Translations under genes and position numbers: made by a program
From: Meloidogyne chitwoodi
Lineage: Eukaryota > Nematoda > Chromadorea > Rhabditida > Meloidogynidae
DNA: 64,000 nucleotides
Assembly: GCA_015183035.1 (NCBI GenBank)
Contig: JACZZP010000001.1
Location: 1,364,001-1,428,000, forward strand
Reading direction: 5' to 3'
In this document: positions 37,079-53,426 of the stretch, piece by piece
Position numbering within the stretch: the first letter of the stretch is position 1
Layout of the letters: every line of letters begins with the position of its first letter
Notes under the pieces: generated by a model
What the model was told of the DNA's origin: nothing
Seen by the model: the letters and a program-made list of their open reading frames with translations, nothing else
Databases searched by the model: none

Positions 37079-38537
37079 ATGCCTTCTGAATATTATGATG
37101 ATAATACAATAAATAGCCGTAATAATAAAAAAGAAGAAAGTGGAGGAATTCTTTCAAAATTTGGTACTTTAACTAATAAATCTAATAAAGTAAATAATAA
37201 TAATAAATTAATTAATAATCAACAACAAAATAATAATATTAATAATAATCAAGAAAATATTCAAAAAGAAAAAGAAGAAGATGAAATTGAACAAATTGAA
37301 AAATTAGGAAAAGATGCAATTGATTCTTGTTTAATTTTACCTCAACCAGATTTACGAAATTTAGAAGATGGTTTATTTGAATTTAATTTAATTAAAAATA
37401 TATTATTTTTTAAAAAAAGGTCAAAGTTTAAGAACATTAACTATTGAATCTAAAGATGATCTAAAAGTACAAGAAATTCATCGTTTATTAATTTATTGGT
37501 TAAATGAAGAATTAGCTAAAGATAGAATTGTTGTTAGAAATTTACAAGAAGATATTTTTGATGGACAAGTTATTCAAAAATTAATTGAAAAATTAGCACA
37601 AATTAAGGTTTTTTTAATTATTTTTAATTTAAAAAATTAATTAAAGATTGAAGTCCCAGAAGTTTCTCAAAGTGAAGAAGGTCAACGTCAAAAACTTCGT
37701 ATAATTGTTGATGCTTTAAGTAAAATATTAAATAATAATAATAATCAAAAAATAAATAATGAACAAAAATGGACAGCAGAATTAATACATTCAAAAGATA
37801 TTATTGCTATTTTACATCTTTTAATTTCAATTGCTTTACATTTTCGAGCACCAATACGTTTTCCAATAAATGTTAATGTTCAAATATTAATTTATACAAG
37901 AAATGGAAAACAAATAAATAAAAATATTATAACAGAACAATTAACTACTAGACAAACAGAATTAGCACCTAAAGGTGAAAGAGATGCTTTTGATACTCTT
38001 TTTGATCATGGACCTGATAAATTACAACATGTTAAAGGTTTTGTTATTTTTTAAATATTTATTTAATATTTTTTTAGGTTCTCTTATAACTTTTTGTAAT
38101 AAACATTTAAATAAAATTAATTTGGAAGTTACTGATTTAGAAACACAATTTCAGGTATTTGGGAGGATTATTTAGAAAATAAATAAAACTTTCTTTCTTT
38201 TTTAATTTTTTAGGATGGAGTTTTTCTTATTTTACTTGTTGGATTATTAGATGGATATTTTGTTCCTTTATATAAATTTCATTTACAGGTTTTAAATTTA
38301 AAATATATTTATTTAATTTAATTATTTAGGTAAATAATAATGAAGAAAAATTAAAAAATGTTCAATTTTCTTTTTTTCTTATGGCAGAGGCTGGAATGCC
38401 AAAACCAAAATGTAGACCAGCAGATATTGTTAATGGAGATTTAAAGAGCACGTAAGAAAAATTTTAAATTTAATTTTTAAATTTTATTTAGATTACGTAT
38501 TCTTCATGCATTATTTACTAAATACAAAAATGTTTGA
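37079..38537 (+). CDS. pat-6: Parvin (actopaxin; PAT-6 type)
   Basis: Adaptor that links integrin-linked kinase to actin at muscle attachment sites. A variable asparagine/glutamate-rich N-terminus precedes two calponin-homology domains. CH1: HRLLIYWLNEELAKDRIVVR, NLQEDIFDGQVIQKLIEKLA, EVPEVSQSEEGQRQKLR and HSKDIIAILHLLISIALHFR-APIRFP. Linker: ERDAFDTLFDHGPDKLQHVK. CH2: LITFCNKHLNKINLEVTDLE-TQFQDGVFLILLVGLL, FVPLYKFHLQ and LKSTLRILHALFTKYKNV at the end. This is collinear with vertebrate parvins throughout. The first exon ends GAT-G at about 37369. Two introns here end in AAG. Confidence 0.95.
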
Positions 38538-38750
38538 AATAATATATTAAATAAGAAATTCCAAAAAATAATAATTAAAAAATTAGGATATTTTTAAATG
38601 ATAATTAAATTTTTAAATATATTTTCTTTTTAAGTTAAAATATAAGGGAATATAATAATATTTATACACAAATATTTTACTAAAAATATATAAAAATTGT
38701 AAAACTAAATATTATAATCTTTTTATTTAAAAATATTTTTCTTTTTTTAT

Positions 38751-40610
<1,860 letters not shown>

Positions 40611-43565
40611 TATAATATTTTATTTTTTTTATTTTAATTGCGTGATTTTTATTTTTAATTTTTTATGATTAATTAATTTCAATTTATTTAAATATTTTTA
40701 ATAATATTATACTAACTAAACACGCACTTTTACTCTGTTGAAGTATATTGGTAAGAATTTTGATTTTACTAAATATTTATTTATTATTAAATAATAATAT
40801 TTCCTTTTCTCTATTATTAACCTTTAAATAATAAATAATAATTATTATTATTATATTAATATATACATATTTTTTAAATAAATTAAATTTTATGAAAAAA
40901 ATAAATGAAAAGAAAAGAAAAAATGACTTCCTTTTTTATTATATTTTTGTTCTTTTAAGGCTTTTATTAATTAATTATCTTTCTTTTTTTAAATAATTTT
41001 TATGAGAAGAATAAATTTTAAAATATTTTTTTAATTTAGTAATAAATAAATAATTTTATTTTTATATTTTTTAAACAAAAACAAAGGCCACACAAATATT
41101 TTTTATTATTAGATTTTTTCTTTTAGGTAAATAATACTTTTTTAATATTTTTGTATTTATTAGTATAACATAATAAATTAAAAAACAAAATAACCACAAA
41201 ATATCCCTTAAAAACCTTTTTTTATTTTTATAATTTTGGAAATTTTTCTTCATTTTTTGGTTATAAAAATCAATAATTTAATTTATTTTATTTATTAAAA
41301 AAAGAATAAATAAATAAATATTATTTATTAATTTTTAGAAAGTTCCCCCATATTTATATGTTAATTGAACATTTTTTAACTTAAAAATAGGAAAGAAAAT
41401 CAGTAAAAAATATAAAAAGCGGAAATAACGCAAAGAATGACGGAAAACGGAAAAAACATAAAAAAAAAAAGAAGAAATTTTTTTATAATTTTATTTTGCC
41501 TTTTTATTTGTAGAAAATAGTGTAATAGAAATATTTTTAAATTTATTAAATTATTTAAAAATAATAATTATTTTATTAAATAAAAATATTTATTAATGCC
41601 AATGCCAGAGATATAAGAGAAGGTTTTTGTTTGTTAACCAATCTATATATTTATTTATATATTTACTACAAAAAGCCAACGAAAATGAAACACAATCCTC
41701 TTCCCAAAGGATTTGTTAAGCCAACTGACAATTATAAATAATAAAAAAAGAAAAAAAATTTAAATATTTAGAATAAAAATATTAAAATTAATAAAAATAA
41801 ATATAAGTACCAAAATTAAGTTTATAAAAAAGTCAGATTTTTCTTCTTCCATTTTTAGTTAAAAATAAAATATATAAATGTTTATTAAAAAATATATTTA
41901 TTTTTTAAATTATTTTATAAATATATATTTAAATTAAAAAAAAATATTTCCTGAAAAGGAGACAAAAAGATTAAAAAAAGAAAAAGAATATTAATTTTAA
42001 TTATTATTTTAAATTTAAAACAAAGTAATAGAACACTTTTAAAATATATTTATTAATATTAAATAATTAAATAAAATAATTAAGGCAAAAAAAAATAAGA
42101 AAAAAAGATAAAATTGGTTATGAAAGAAAAAGCCTTTATAAAAGGAAATTTGAAAACTTAAAACGATGCTATTCATTGTCCCCATTTTTTAAAGAAAATT
42201 TTGAATTTGGACCAATTTGTGTCAATAAAAGAATTTAATAATAAAAAAAAAAGAAAAAGAAAAGTTGAATTGAGAAAATAAAGGAAAAGTAGTTATTTTT
42301 AAATTGTATTTTTTTTAATTTAAATAAAATGAATGAAAAAGATTTAACTAAAAATGATCCAAAAAAAACAAATAATTTTAAAATTAATATATTTATTAAA
42401 TAATAATAATTTAAATAATATTTATTAAAATATATTTATTATTTTCTAATAAATTTTAATTTAAAAGAAAATCTTTTATTTTTTAACATACTAAATAATA
42501 AAAATAAATAAATATTTTTAGCCTTTTTTAAAAAGTATTTACTTAAAAATTTCCCATTAAATTACCTAAAAACTCTCTCAAGAGATACTAAAAAAACTTC
42601 TTAAAATCCTTTTTATTTTAAATATTTTCATGTTAAATTACTTAAATATTTGGCATATATTTAAAAAAACTAATAAAAATTTAAAAAAGGAAAAAATGTT
42701 AATTTTATGAAATTAAAAAATAATTAATATTTTAATTTTATAAGAAAATATTTTTTAAACAATTAGAATAATTTATAAATTTCAAAAAATTCTTATTTAT
42801 CGTTATTAAGAAAAATTTTAAATATTTTTTAAATTTTACAATTTTATATCGATATTATTCAAAAAATCAATATAAAAATATACTAATAAAAATAACAATA
42901 AAATAATAACAAAAAGTATAAAAATAAATAAAGAATGAATTGAGCCAAAAAAATAAAGACAATAATAAATAAAATGGACAAAATTGTAAAAAAGAAGAAG
43001 CATTTATTTGAGTAAATTTTCTTTTAAAAAAAAGAAAAGAATTGGTTCTATAATTACAAGAAAAAGAAGGAAATTACACATATAAAAGTGAATTATTTAA
43101 GAATATTTTTATTTAAATTACTAATTATTTAAAACTAAAATATTAACAAAGTAATTATTAGCAAGTAATTAATTTATTTATATCATTTCAATGCTGCCAA
43201 CTAGTACTTTTTCTTTAAAACTTTTTAATAAAAAAAGTTATGTTGTTGGAATATATTCTCTGAACTAATTTAATTTTCTTCAAATGCATCAGCTTATACT
43301 CGTTAAGCAAATCACAAAAAATACAACAAAAATTAGATTATATAAGTAATTTAAATATTATAAAAGTATTAGTTTGGACCGAAATGGGGCCATAATAGAA
43401 AAGTACCTTTTATTTAATAATAACAAATTAAATATTTATTAAAGCTAAAAATAAAATTAATTATTAAAACAACAAAAAATATCAAAAAATGGCAATTTAA
43501 AAAAAATTTTCGAAAATTTTATTAAAAACAATTTATATATTAATTGACTTTTCTTCATTCTAAAA
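40611..43565. other. 3 kb AT-rich desert between KCTD-like gene and HPD
   Basis: Should contain the missing 5' exon and promoter of the KCTD-like gene and the HPD 3' flank. No open frame has convincing coding composition. Minor motifs only: repeated ATTATT/AATAAA words, and A-rich blocks around 41460 and 42240. No transposon ends are seen. Confidence 0.45.
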
Positions 43566-46006
<2,441 letters not shown>

Positions 46007-46365
46007 CCTTTCCAGTATTTTTATAATTAAGAGAAAAGATTAATTCTCTTCAAAATTATTTATTATGTAAATTTTATTAAATTTTAATAAAAAATATTAG
46101 ACGGTTGCGACGAATCGGCTTGCGACAGACCGGAGTAGCCATAGATTTGCATTCTGTGCACAGAACCACTTCCTCAGAATCTGCGGCTAATCAAAATAGG
46201 CCCCAGAACATCGATTATGAGTCAATATTTTGGGTAATTCTGGTTAAAGGATCGATTTTATGGTCAATGTTCTGGAGTTAATCCGTTATAAAAAGTTTTA
46301 GTCAATCTTCGAAATTGCAAATTTTCTACTGATTATTAATTAAATCATACAGAGTCATAGAAAGA
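46007..46365. promoter_or_regulatory. Divergent promoter region HPD / LRAT-domain gene
   Basis: 359 bases between head-to-head start codons. It is clearly less AT-rich than its surroundings between 46100 and 46290 (for example GACAGACCGGAGTAGCC). No box can be named with confidence; the shared promoter role rests on position. Confidence 0.4.
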
Positions 46366-47117
46366 ATGGAATCAAATCAATTAAAGACTGACTGGATTCC
46401 AGCCGTAGAATTAATTTCATTTTTAGAAAGAGGTGATATTATCGAAATTTGTCGTCAAGCTTACACAGTAAATAAAATTAAAATATTTTTTGTACACATT
46501 TTCTATTTCTATAGCATTGGGTTATTTATATAGGCATCTTTGAGGACATAAATTGTGTTGCACACATTTCTACAGATAAACATGGAAATAAGAACATAAG
46601 GGAGATAGGAGCAAAATTATTAAGACGATCTGCTGCTTTGGTCAGATAAGAATTTCTAATAACTAGGTACTTTATAGGTTCGTTCTGATTCATTTCTCCT
46701 CGTCGCTGGCATGGACTTGTGTCGTGTAAATAACTCCTTGGATGCTCAGCGAAGACCATTTCCTCCAACAATTATTGTGGAACGCGCATTACAAAAGGTT
46801 TTTTACTCATTAAATATATAAACAGACCCCCATTAAATTTTTAGCTAGGAACTGGTGGTTACAATGTTATGCATAATAACTGTGAACACTTTGCCAAATG
46901 GTGCCGATATTCACTTCGGGAAAGTAATCAGGTTAAAATTGTATTTAGTGCAGTAATTAGAATTTTTTAGAGTCTACTTGGTCAGGCCGGAGCCTTTGGA
47001 CTCGCCTCATTTATTGCAACTACATCACTTCCTTATAGTCTGGCTGGCACAGCAGCCTCTTATACGATTCTAAAAGTAACCCAAGCAATTAAAAGAAATT
47101 ATGTAATTAAACGATAA
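46366..47117 (+). CDS. LRAT-domain protein (NlpC/P60 superfamily)
   Basis: LRAT/PLAAT-type enzymes are thiol acyltransferases or phospholipases with His-His-Cys catalysis. The start gives MESNQLKTDWIPAVELISFL then ERGDIIEICRQAYT, and after an intron HWVIYIGIFEDINCVAHIST with the catalytic His. The Cys block is NVMHNNCEHFAKWCRYSL, the strongest family signature. The C-terminus (LLGQAGAFGLASFIATTSLP, SLAGTAASYTILKVTQAIKR) is hydrophobic and may anchor the protein in a membrane, as in LRAT and PLAATs. About 205 residues. It lacks clear retinoid-specific features, so the substrate is open. Confidence 0.88.
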
Positions 47118-47585
47118 TTTAACAACGGAATTAGATTTGATATCATGTAATTTTGACCTGATTTTTTATGAATAAATACCACAAATACGAAATTAAAAAT
47201 GGATTGAATTTAACAAGAAATTAACCTACCTCAATGCGATAGCTAAATTGATGCTTCAGAAACCTAAAATTTTTCTGTTTGGAGTTGAAAGATGAATTTG
47301 CGAGAAAAAGTCAACATAATTCCTCCTTCTTTAAATAAAGACATTAATATAAATACATAAATCCATTTCTGCTTCCTTACCCAACTTTGTTTCTTCAAAA
47401 ATAATTTTGCACAAAAGTACCGATCCAATATACTATTCAAGTTAATATATATGACTCAAAAACTTTGCGGCTAATTAATTGATCAAATAACTAATATTTA
47501 TACCAAAACCGTCAAAAACAGAAAGCGAATTTTAAATTTATATTTTAAATATTCCTACATTTCCACTTCCTTACAATCTTTAGAA
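47118..47585. other. Intergenic, convergent 3' ends, nothing recognised
   Basis: 470 bases between the LRAT-domain stop and the stop of the next minus-strand gene. No open frame or repeat is seen. Confidence 0.4.
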
Positions 47586-48089
47586 TCAAAAACGGCGAAG
47601 CCAAGCGAAAGCTCCGACAAGCATCGCTCCAGTGAATGCCATCCAATAAGAAGGTTTTGTTTCATGATGTCTAGGCAGACGACGAATCCACTCCGGATCA
47701 ACACGTAAGCGCCTACCCTTTGGCTTCTAAAATTTTTAGTATAGCATATTTATAAGGTACTAATGCCATTTTTAACTACCTACAACTTATGAAACCAACT
47801 TTCTATCTTCCCCGGGGTGGGGTGTAAATACGGCAATAGACTCATTCAGAAGTACCATTACTATTGTTATCTCCCATGATCAGTTAGATGTCCGTTCGTA
47901 TTCTGTCAAATTATATCGGAACTTTACTTGTACGGAACTGATCGATGGGAGAAACTTTAATAGTACTTGATTTACGTACCATGGCCTCAGTGATCTCGGG
48001 ACTCTCGGTAATCTAAAAAATAAAAGATTACATTGAGAACAGATTGTCCGACTTACAACATCACGTCCATAATATGATTTAGAGGACAT
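47586..48089 (-). CDS. Small C-terminally anchored protein, unrecognised
   Basis: Three exons: MSSKSYYGRDV (48089-48057), ITESPEITEAM ending at a strong GTACGTAAA donor near 47977, and KPKGRRLRVDPEWIRRLPRH then HETKPSYWMAFTGAMLVGAF ending AWLRRF. That gives about 68 residues, with one transmembrane helix a few residues before the C-terminus and basic residues on both sides, which fits a tail-anchored mitochondrial or ER protein. An alternative reading through the second donor would lengthen the middle. The first exon, first intron and upstream 170 bases are duplicated at CSN8 (54183-54470). Function unknown. Confidence 0.6.
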
Positions 48090-48265
48090 TTTAAGATTTG
48101 CAGAACTATTTAAAAAGTTGAACCTGAAAATGAAAGATTTACAAATATAAATTATAAATAAAAGGCAATAAAAATACCTACTGAAAATTTATTTTCATAA
48201 AAGAGACGATTTTTTGTATAGATCGCGTAGGGACACGCCCATTGGTCGCGGGCCGACTCGTCGCG
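47993..48265. repeat. Segmental duplication A: upstream region, exon 1, intron 1 and start of exon 2
   Basis: Aligns base for base, with scattered substitutions and small gaps, to 54183-54470. Shared blocks include CATTGAGAACA, CGACTTACAAC, TCACGTCCATAATAT, GTTGAACCTGAAAATG and ACAAATATAAATTATAAATA. Similarity stops abruptly inside exon 2 just after CCCGAGAT (minus strand) and fades upstream near TAGTCGCGGGCC/TGGTCGCGGGCC. Confidence 0.85.
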
Positions 48266-48330
48266 ACTTATTAGTCGCCGCCGATTGGTCGCGAGCGACT
48301 CGTCGCCGGACTGGCCGCGACTGCCTATTT
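48227..48330. repeat. GC-rich degenerate tandem block
   Basis: About 100 bases with more than 60% G+C by inspection, in DNA that is otherwise about 75% A+T. It is made of variants of GGTCGCGGGCCGACTCGTCG and CGCGACTTATTAG. A vestige (GTAGTCGCGGGCCATT) lies at the matching end of the second duplication copy near 54455. Confidence 0.6.
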
Positions 48331-48364
48331 TAAAATTTTTTTAATTTTTTCTCATTCAATAATA

Positions 48365-48986
48365 GAAACTACGGCATTCCTTACGAATCCGGGTCCCGAA
48401 ATTTATTTTTCTTATTTTTAGGTGAAACTTGGTATCCGGGGGTTATCAAGGACGCTGATCACGAATCTGATATCAGATTTTGTCTAACACTTGATTTTAT
48501 CTATGATTTTTTATCAAGTACTTGATTTTTGGTATCTTTTTATTTTTTTTAATTGGTCATAATTTTGAGTAAAATCGACCAATCGTAATGATTTTGGTGT
48601 CATTCAACTCAGATCGATAAAAGCTTTCGAATGAGATATTATATGTATATTTGAATTTTCGATTCCAAAAATCATTGCTCCCAATATCGTTTTTTCGATT
48701 TTCAAGGACCTATATCTTGGTTCATCGGCATTTCTGCATCATGGGAGTGGTACTATTAGACTTAGATTTTCGAGAGGAATCGAATGATATATAATTTGAC
48801 CGACATCCATTATGTACTGACAAAAAATCAAGTACTTGATGAAAAATCATAGATAAATCAAGTGTTAGACAAAATCTGATATCAGATTCGTGATCAGCGC
48901 CCTCGATAACCCCCGAATACCAAGTTTCACTGAAAAATTAATAAAAAAATTTCGGGACCCGGATTCGTAAGGAATGCCGGTGTTTC
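48365..48986. mobile_element. Long-armed foldback element, GGGGTTATC family, copy 1
   Basis: Arms of about 150 bases: 48371-48520 and 48830-48983 are inverted copies through CGGCATTCCTTACGAATCCG, GGGGGTTATCAAGG, GACGCTGATCACGAATCTGA and TATCAGATTTTGTCTAACAC. The interior contains TTCGAATGAGATATTAT and CAAGGACCTATATCTTGG, variants of motifs inside the 12474 element. No coding potential and no clear target duplication. Confidence 0.8.
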
Positions 48987-49135
48987 GCACATGTCTGATC
49001 TGGGTCCCAACGAAAAAAAATTCATTATACTGAAAAACCGACCGAGCCGGGATCTAGCAAATATAGGCGGTCACCACAAACGCGGTAAAGGACGATTCAG
49101 AGTAGCTCATATGTCTAACTTTTTGCATTTTAGAT

Positions 49136-49315
49136 AGAGATAGGAATTTTGAAAAAATCGGGATCAGCAAACGGGAAATTTAAAAATTGAACGATCGGGA
49201 GAGACCCGGATCGGGAAAATCGGGAATTCCCGATCCCTATTTCATCCCGATGTCTCGATAAAATAAGAAAACGGATCGGGAAACAGGATCGGGACCTGAT
49301 CCTGTTCCTATCTCT
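49136..49315. repeat. GC-rich repeat with CGGGAATTCCCG palindrome, copy 2
   Basis: A shortened version of the 13861-14159 unit: AGAGATAGGAATTTTG at the left, the shared GAACGATCGGGAG and CGGAATTCCCG-type block, and the inverted end CCTATCTCT. The middle third of copy 1 is missing. Confidence 0.7.
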
Positions 49316-49467
49316 AATTTCAAACCTTTTCAATTAATATTTATGTCGTTCGAAATAGCTCGAAAAATGAAGTCTTTTCACTAATTTGACAGATCAGGAT
49401 ATCCTAATTAAAAAACAGTTAGTTTAGAAATAAAGATCTTTGTTTTTGATACAAATCTTACGAGGAG

Positions 49468-50373
49468 ATGGAAGTTTTGGACCCACGAAATACATTAATT
49501 ACTAATCAAGAAGTTCTTGAACTTCTTAATCAGGCAAAAATACAACAAATGTATAGCAGGGGTTCTCAAAATCATAATACAATAGTTTATGAGGCTATGA
49601 AATATTTGAATGATACAAATGCTTCTTCACAAAAAAGAGAAACTATTGTTGAGTTGATTAACTTGCTGAAAAAGTTTAAGCTTACTGGATCTGAGGTTTA
49701 AATATATATAATTTTTAATTTATGCTAACAATAAGTCAAATTTTTTTATTATTTCCTCTTGAAAAACAATAATCCGTATTTATTATTCAGGTTTATAGAC
49801 TGATAATTATTTTTGGTACTTATCGGTTATCCCTAAGCACTTTTTGCGGACAAATTTATTTTGTGTCTTCGAACACCAAGTTGTTGACGACATTTATTAC
49901 ATTGCCAAACTGGTCGTTGTGCGTGATAAAGCTTCATTTCATGTCCGTTGCGACAAACTCTCGTTTTGTGTAGAAGACCACGATCTTGTAAGAATTCGAT
50001 GGCATCTTTTTCAGTTGTTGGAAAATCGCAAATTTTAAATTAAATAAAATACTAAAAAATGAATATAAAATAATACAGATAATACTTTATTCTTAGTTTT
50101 CATATATATTATACACAAAAAATTGATTGATTGATTAAGTGCCACAGGCTAGTGTAGGAAAACGAGAAAGGCACAAAATAAATTTGTCCGCAAAAAGTGC
50201 TTAGGATAACCGATAAGTACCTTATTTTTAAGATTATGCAAATTTTGAATCTTCGTCCGAAACAAGCTCTAGAAGTTCAACTTATTGTCGAAGAATGTGA
50301 GGAAAGACTTTCAGAAGAAGAATTGGATGAACTTGTTGAAATAATTTGTAAAATTATGCCATCGGAAAAATAA
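49468..50373 (+). CDS. CRCP: RNA polymerase III subunit RPC9 (CRCP)
   Basis: RPC9 forms a stalk heterodimer with RPC8 on Pol III. Exon 1 (49468-49695) gives MEVLDPRNTLITNQEVLELL, then HNTIVYEAMKYLNDTNASSQ and IVELINLLKKFKLTGSE. Exon 2 (50233-50373) gives IMQILNLRPKQALEVQLIVE-ECEERLSEEELDELVEIICK-IMPSEK. This matches the Rpb4/RPC9 fold including LNxRPxxxxExQLxVEExEERL. About 124 residues. The single intron (49696-50232) is large only because it contains a transposon insertion. Its acceptor is AAG. Confidence 0.94.
49815..50221 (-). mobile_element. Merlin-type element in the RPC9 intron (407 bp)
   Basis: Ends GGTACTTATCGGTTATCC and its complement, with TTTTTGCGGACAAATTTATT just inside. The target duplication TTATTTTT is perfect (49807-49814 and 50222-50229). 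The minus strand carries a transposase N-terminus: TTEKDAIEFLQDRGLLHKTR, VCRNGHEMKLYHAQRP and VWQCNKCRQQLG, a zinc-binding region. The DDE part is missing. Confidence 0.9.
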
Positions 50374-50782
50374 AATTTGTTTTACTAAAAAATATTTTGT
50401 TTTTTGATTATTTCTTAATTAAGAAAATACTTTATCAAATTTTATTCTCAAATAATGTTTCAGTTATGTTAACATCTCGAAGACTTATTCTAATATTAAG
50501 AGAATGCAGAAAATTGACTGTTTGTCTTTATTGCACAACTAAGTCAGGTTTACATTTGATAATTTTTTCTATTGGTAACTAGGTCGGTAATTGAAGTTTT
50601 GTGGACGTTTTTGCTGTTAGTTTCTTTAATGACAAATGTATATTTGAAAAGGTTAGAGGATGCCGAATAATTACTAGAACCGAAACTTTCAGATATCTAG
50701 CCTTTTTAATTTTGGATATGGGATACGCCAACCTTATTCAAAACAAGCTAGATAATAGACTCAAAACATAAAAATTTTAAAA

Positions 50783-53281
50783 ATGTCACAAGACTTCTGT
50801 GAAAAGTATCAGAATGTTATTCCTACAGAGTCCTCTTCATCTTATTCAAACCCACTCTCTTATTGGAAGTTGGCTTACAATCGAATCAGTGGCCCTTATG
50901 CAGATCCTGTAACTACTGACGAAAAGAGGTCCGTTAATTCATTGACTTATTCTATTCTATTATTTTTCAGAAAGTATAATAGGAGAGAAGTAATAATAGA
51001 AACTCGTGTTTTAGTTGAGCGGCTGTTTAATTCTACTAATGACTCTGATGCATTGAAATGTTCCATTCTTTTGAAGAATCAACTTTCTCATTTCCCATTA
51101 TGTAGAGAGGCTGCTTTACAAACTGTCGACAAAGATGTCACTTTAATAGTTAACTATTATCAAGCGTATTTCTTTTTAGGGACGAACACTTGTTGATTTT
51201 TTGACTGAAAAATTACATGATGCATCCCTTCGTGATACATTGACACATTGTCTCGAGCTGTGCGGTTATATCAGGCCGATTAAGAGCCGTGGAATTCGTG
51301 TCCTTTCGATCGATGGCGGTAAATAATATTATATAATTCTGGATCAACTATTTAAGCATAGCGATTAAATATTTAAATTTTCTGTATATTAATAAATTAA
51401 AAATATATTTTGAATTATTATAATTATAAAACTATTTATAGTTTCTTTTGTATAAATTATTATATTTATATAATTCATTTTTTAATAGGAGGGACGCGTG
51501 GAGTAATGGCTTTGGAGTGTTTAAATGCTCTAGAAATCAGGATGGGTGGCAGAAAGGTTTTAAAGATTTTTGCCTTGAATTCTTATTTATGTTAAAATTT
51601 TATTTCAACGATTTTTTATATTTTCGTTTTAATAGATTCATGAATTATTCGATTTGATTGTTGGTGTCAGTACCGGTGCAATAATTGCTACATTAGTTGG
51701 TGCTAAGAAAATGAGCACTTCAGAAGCGTTATACACATATAGAGAAGTTTCTAAAAAGTTGTTTAATTATGGCATTTTTGGACGTTATTTATATACAAAA
51801 AAGAATTCACTGCTATTTGAGAAAATATTAAAAGAGGTATGAATTACTTTTTAAAATATTTTTCTAATTTTTGAGGAGATTGGTACCGATTTTTCGCTTC
51901 TTGATTCTTCTAGTGGACCAAAATTAGCAATAATATCTTGTGTAGTGAACGTTAAACCGTTAATGCCATTCTTATTTAGGTGGATATTCTGTATAGTTTT
52001 AATTGGTTGATATTTAAGTTCAGGAATTATGAGCATCCTCCAACACACAGTAGCCATTATCGTGGAAGCACAAAATACAGAGTAATGATAAAAATTTAAA
52101 TTTACTTAATTTTCCGAACGGCCAACAGCCAGAAATTTTCATGAAAATGCTATACTCGATTTTAATGAGATTTTAGTAAATCCGCAGCTAATGTTCTATG
52201 AGTCTACCCCTACAGATCAAATTACCATATAGATAAAACCTTGATCAACGCATTTTATTTAAAAGAGAATTTTATAACATACTTAGTATGTTAGATAAAT
52301 ATGCAGATATGATTATAAATTGTAAATGAAAAAATTAAAAATTATAGACCAAAATAAATTATGTAAAAGAAAGTAATGAAAGAAAAAATGCGTTGATCAA
52401 AGGTGGTTTGATCTATAGTTAATTTGATTTAAAGGGTTGACTCCGTTTTAATCTTTATTTTTAAAGTTTTGGGAGGGACTTTTGGCATCTTCCGCCGCGC
52501 CGACATATTTCAAAGAGGTAAAAATTTTGGATTTGTTAATTATTCTAGTTTAATACAACTTTAAGGTCGTTCTCGATAATTTCGTACATCAGGTTAGTAT
52601 TCTATCATTCTGTAAACTATTTATTTACAGGATGGCGGAGTTTTGATAAATAACCCAACAGCAGTAGCCTTGCATGAAGCGCGTCAACTTTGGCCCGAAA
52701 ATCGCCTGCAATGTGTCGTCTCCGTTGGCAATGGGAAAGTAATGTCTAAAGCAGATCCTGAGCCGGAACCATATTCTTGGAGTATGCAAAAATATTAATT
52801 ATATGATTTACCAGAAATTTAAGCGTCGAGTTTCGGTGTCATGATTGATTCAGCTACTGGTATATAACAATATGATAATTTAAATATTAATTATTACTTT
52901 AAGAGACAGAAACAACACATTATTGTATCTCAGATCTACTGCCAACAAATGTTAAATAAAGCTGCTATGAGCTATAATTTTTTAATCATTTAGGTCTATT
53001 TCCGTTTGAATCCATACACATCTCAAGAAGTTTATCCGTTAGACACAAATGATCCTGATTTACTAGAGAAAATGCGCAGGGACGCAAAACTATACATTCG
53101 ACGGAATAGAGAAAAAATAGACGCAACTGTTGCTCAATTGGAAACGAAGCCATCATTTAAGCAACATATATACGCTTCGAGATTTTTTAGAAACATAATG
53201 AGGAAACGAGCCCGGGATAATGCAAAAGTTTTTATAAGAAATTATTTATATTTCTTGTTCAAGAAGTTGTATGTAAAATAA
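50783..53281 (+). CDS. PNPLA8: Patatin-like phospholipase, PNPLA8 (iPLA2-gamma) type
   Basis: Calcium-independent phospholipase A2 of mitochondria and peroxisomes in animals. An N-terminal helical region ([16 protein letters not shown] and onward) precedes the patatin domain: [20 protein letters not shown] (oxyanion loop), [20 protein letters not shown] (GxSxG nucleophile), [30 protein letters not shown] (catalytic Asp in DGG) and the C-terminal [20 protein letters not shown] segment. The Ser-Asp dyad is intact. Several of about ten introns end in AAG. One intron (about 52078-52463) holds a foldback repeat. The last exon extends to [20 protein letters not shown]. Lies 410 bases downstream of RPC9 on the same strand. 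Confidence 0.9.
52200..52443. repeat. Foldback repeat in a PNPLA8 intron
   Basis: Inverted arms of about 55 bases: GAGTCTACCCC through GATCAAATTA to TTGATCAACGCATTTT on the left, and AAATGCGTTGATCAAAGG through TTAATTTGATTT to GGGTTGACTC on the right. The centre is AT-rich. No target duplication is obvious. Confidence 0.75.
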
Positions 53282-53426
53282 CTAAATTAATAATTAAATT
53301 TTCCTGGAATTAGAACTCAAATGAAAGCATTTTGATTATTTGTTTATATAATTAAAGTCAACAAAAAATTTTGAGCATAAGACACATATGTATGATAAAA
53401 TTCATAAAATCCTGTTCGCATGAGAT

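Noticed and set aside
41071..41253. Candidate start exon for the KCTD-like gene
   Set aside because: Composition is that of random AT-rich DNA and no donor joins it in frame to the next exon.
50397..50582. Open frame between RPC9 and PNPLA8
   Set aside because: No family features or splice partners; it is most likely 3' UTR or intergenic DNA.
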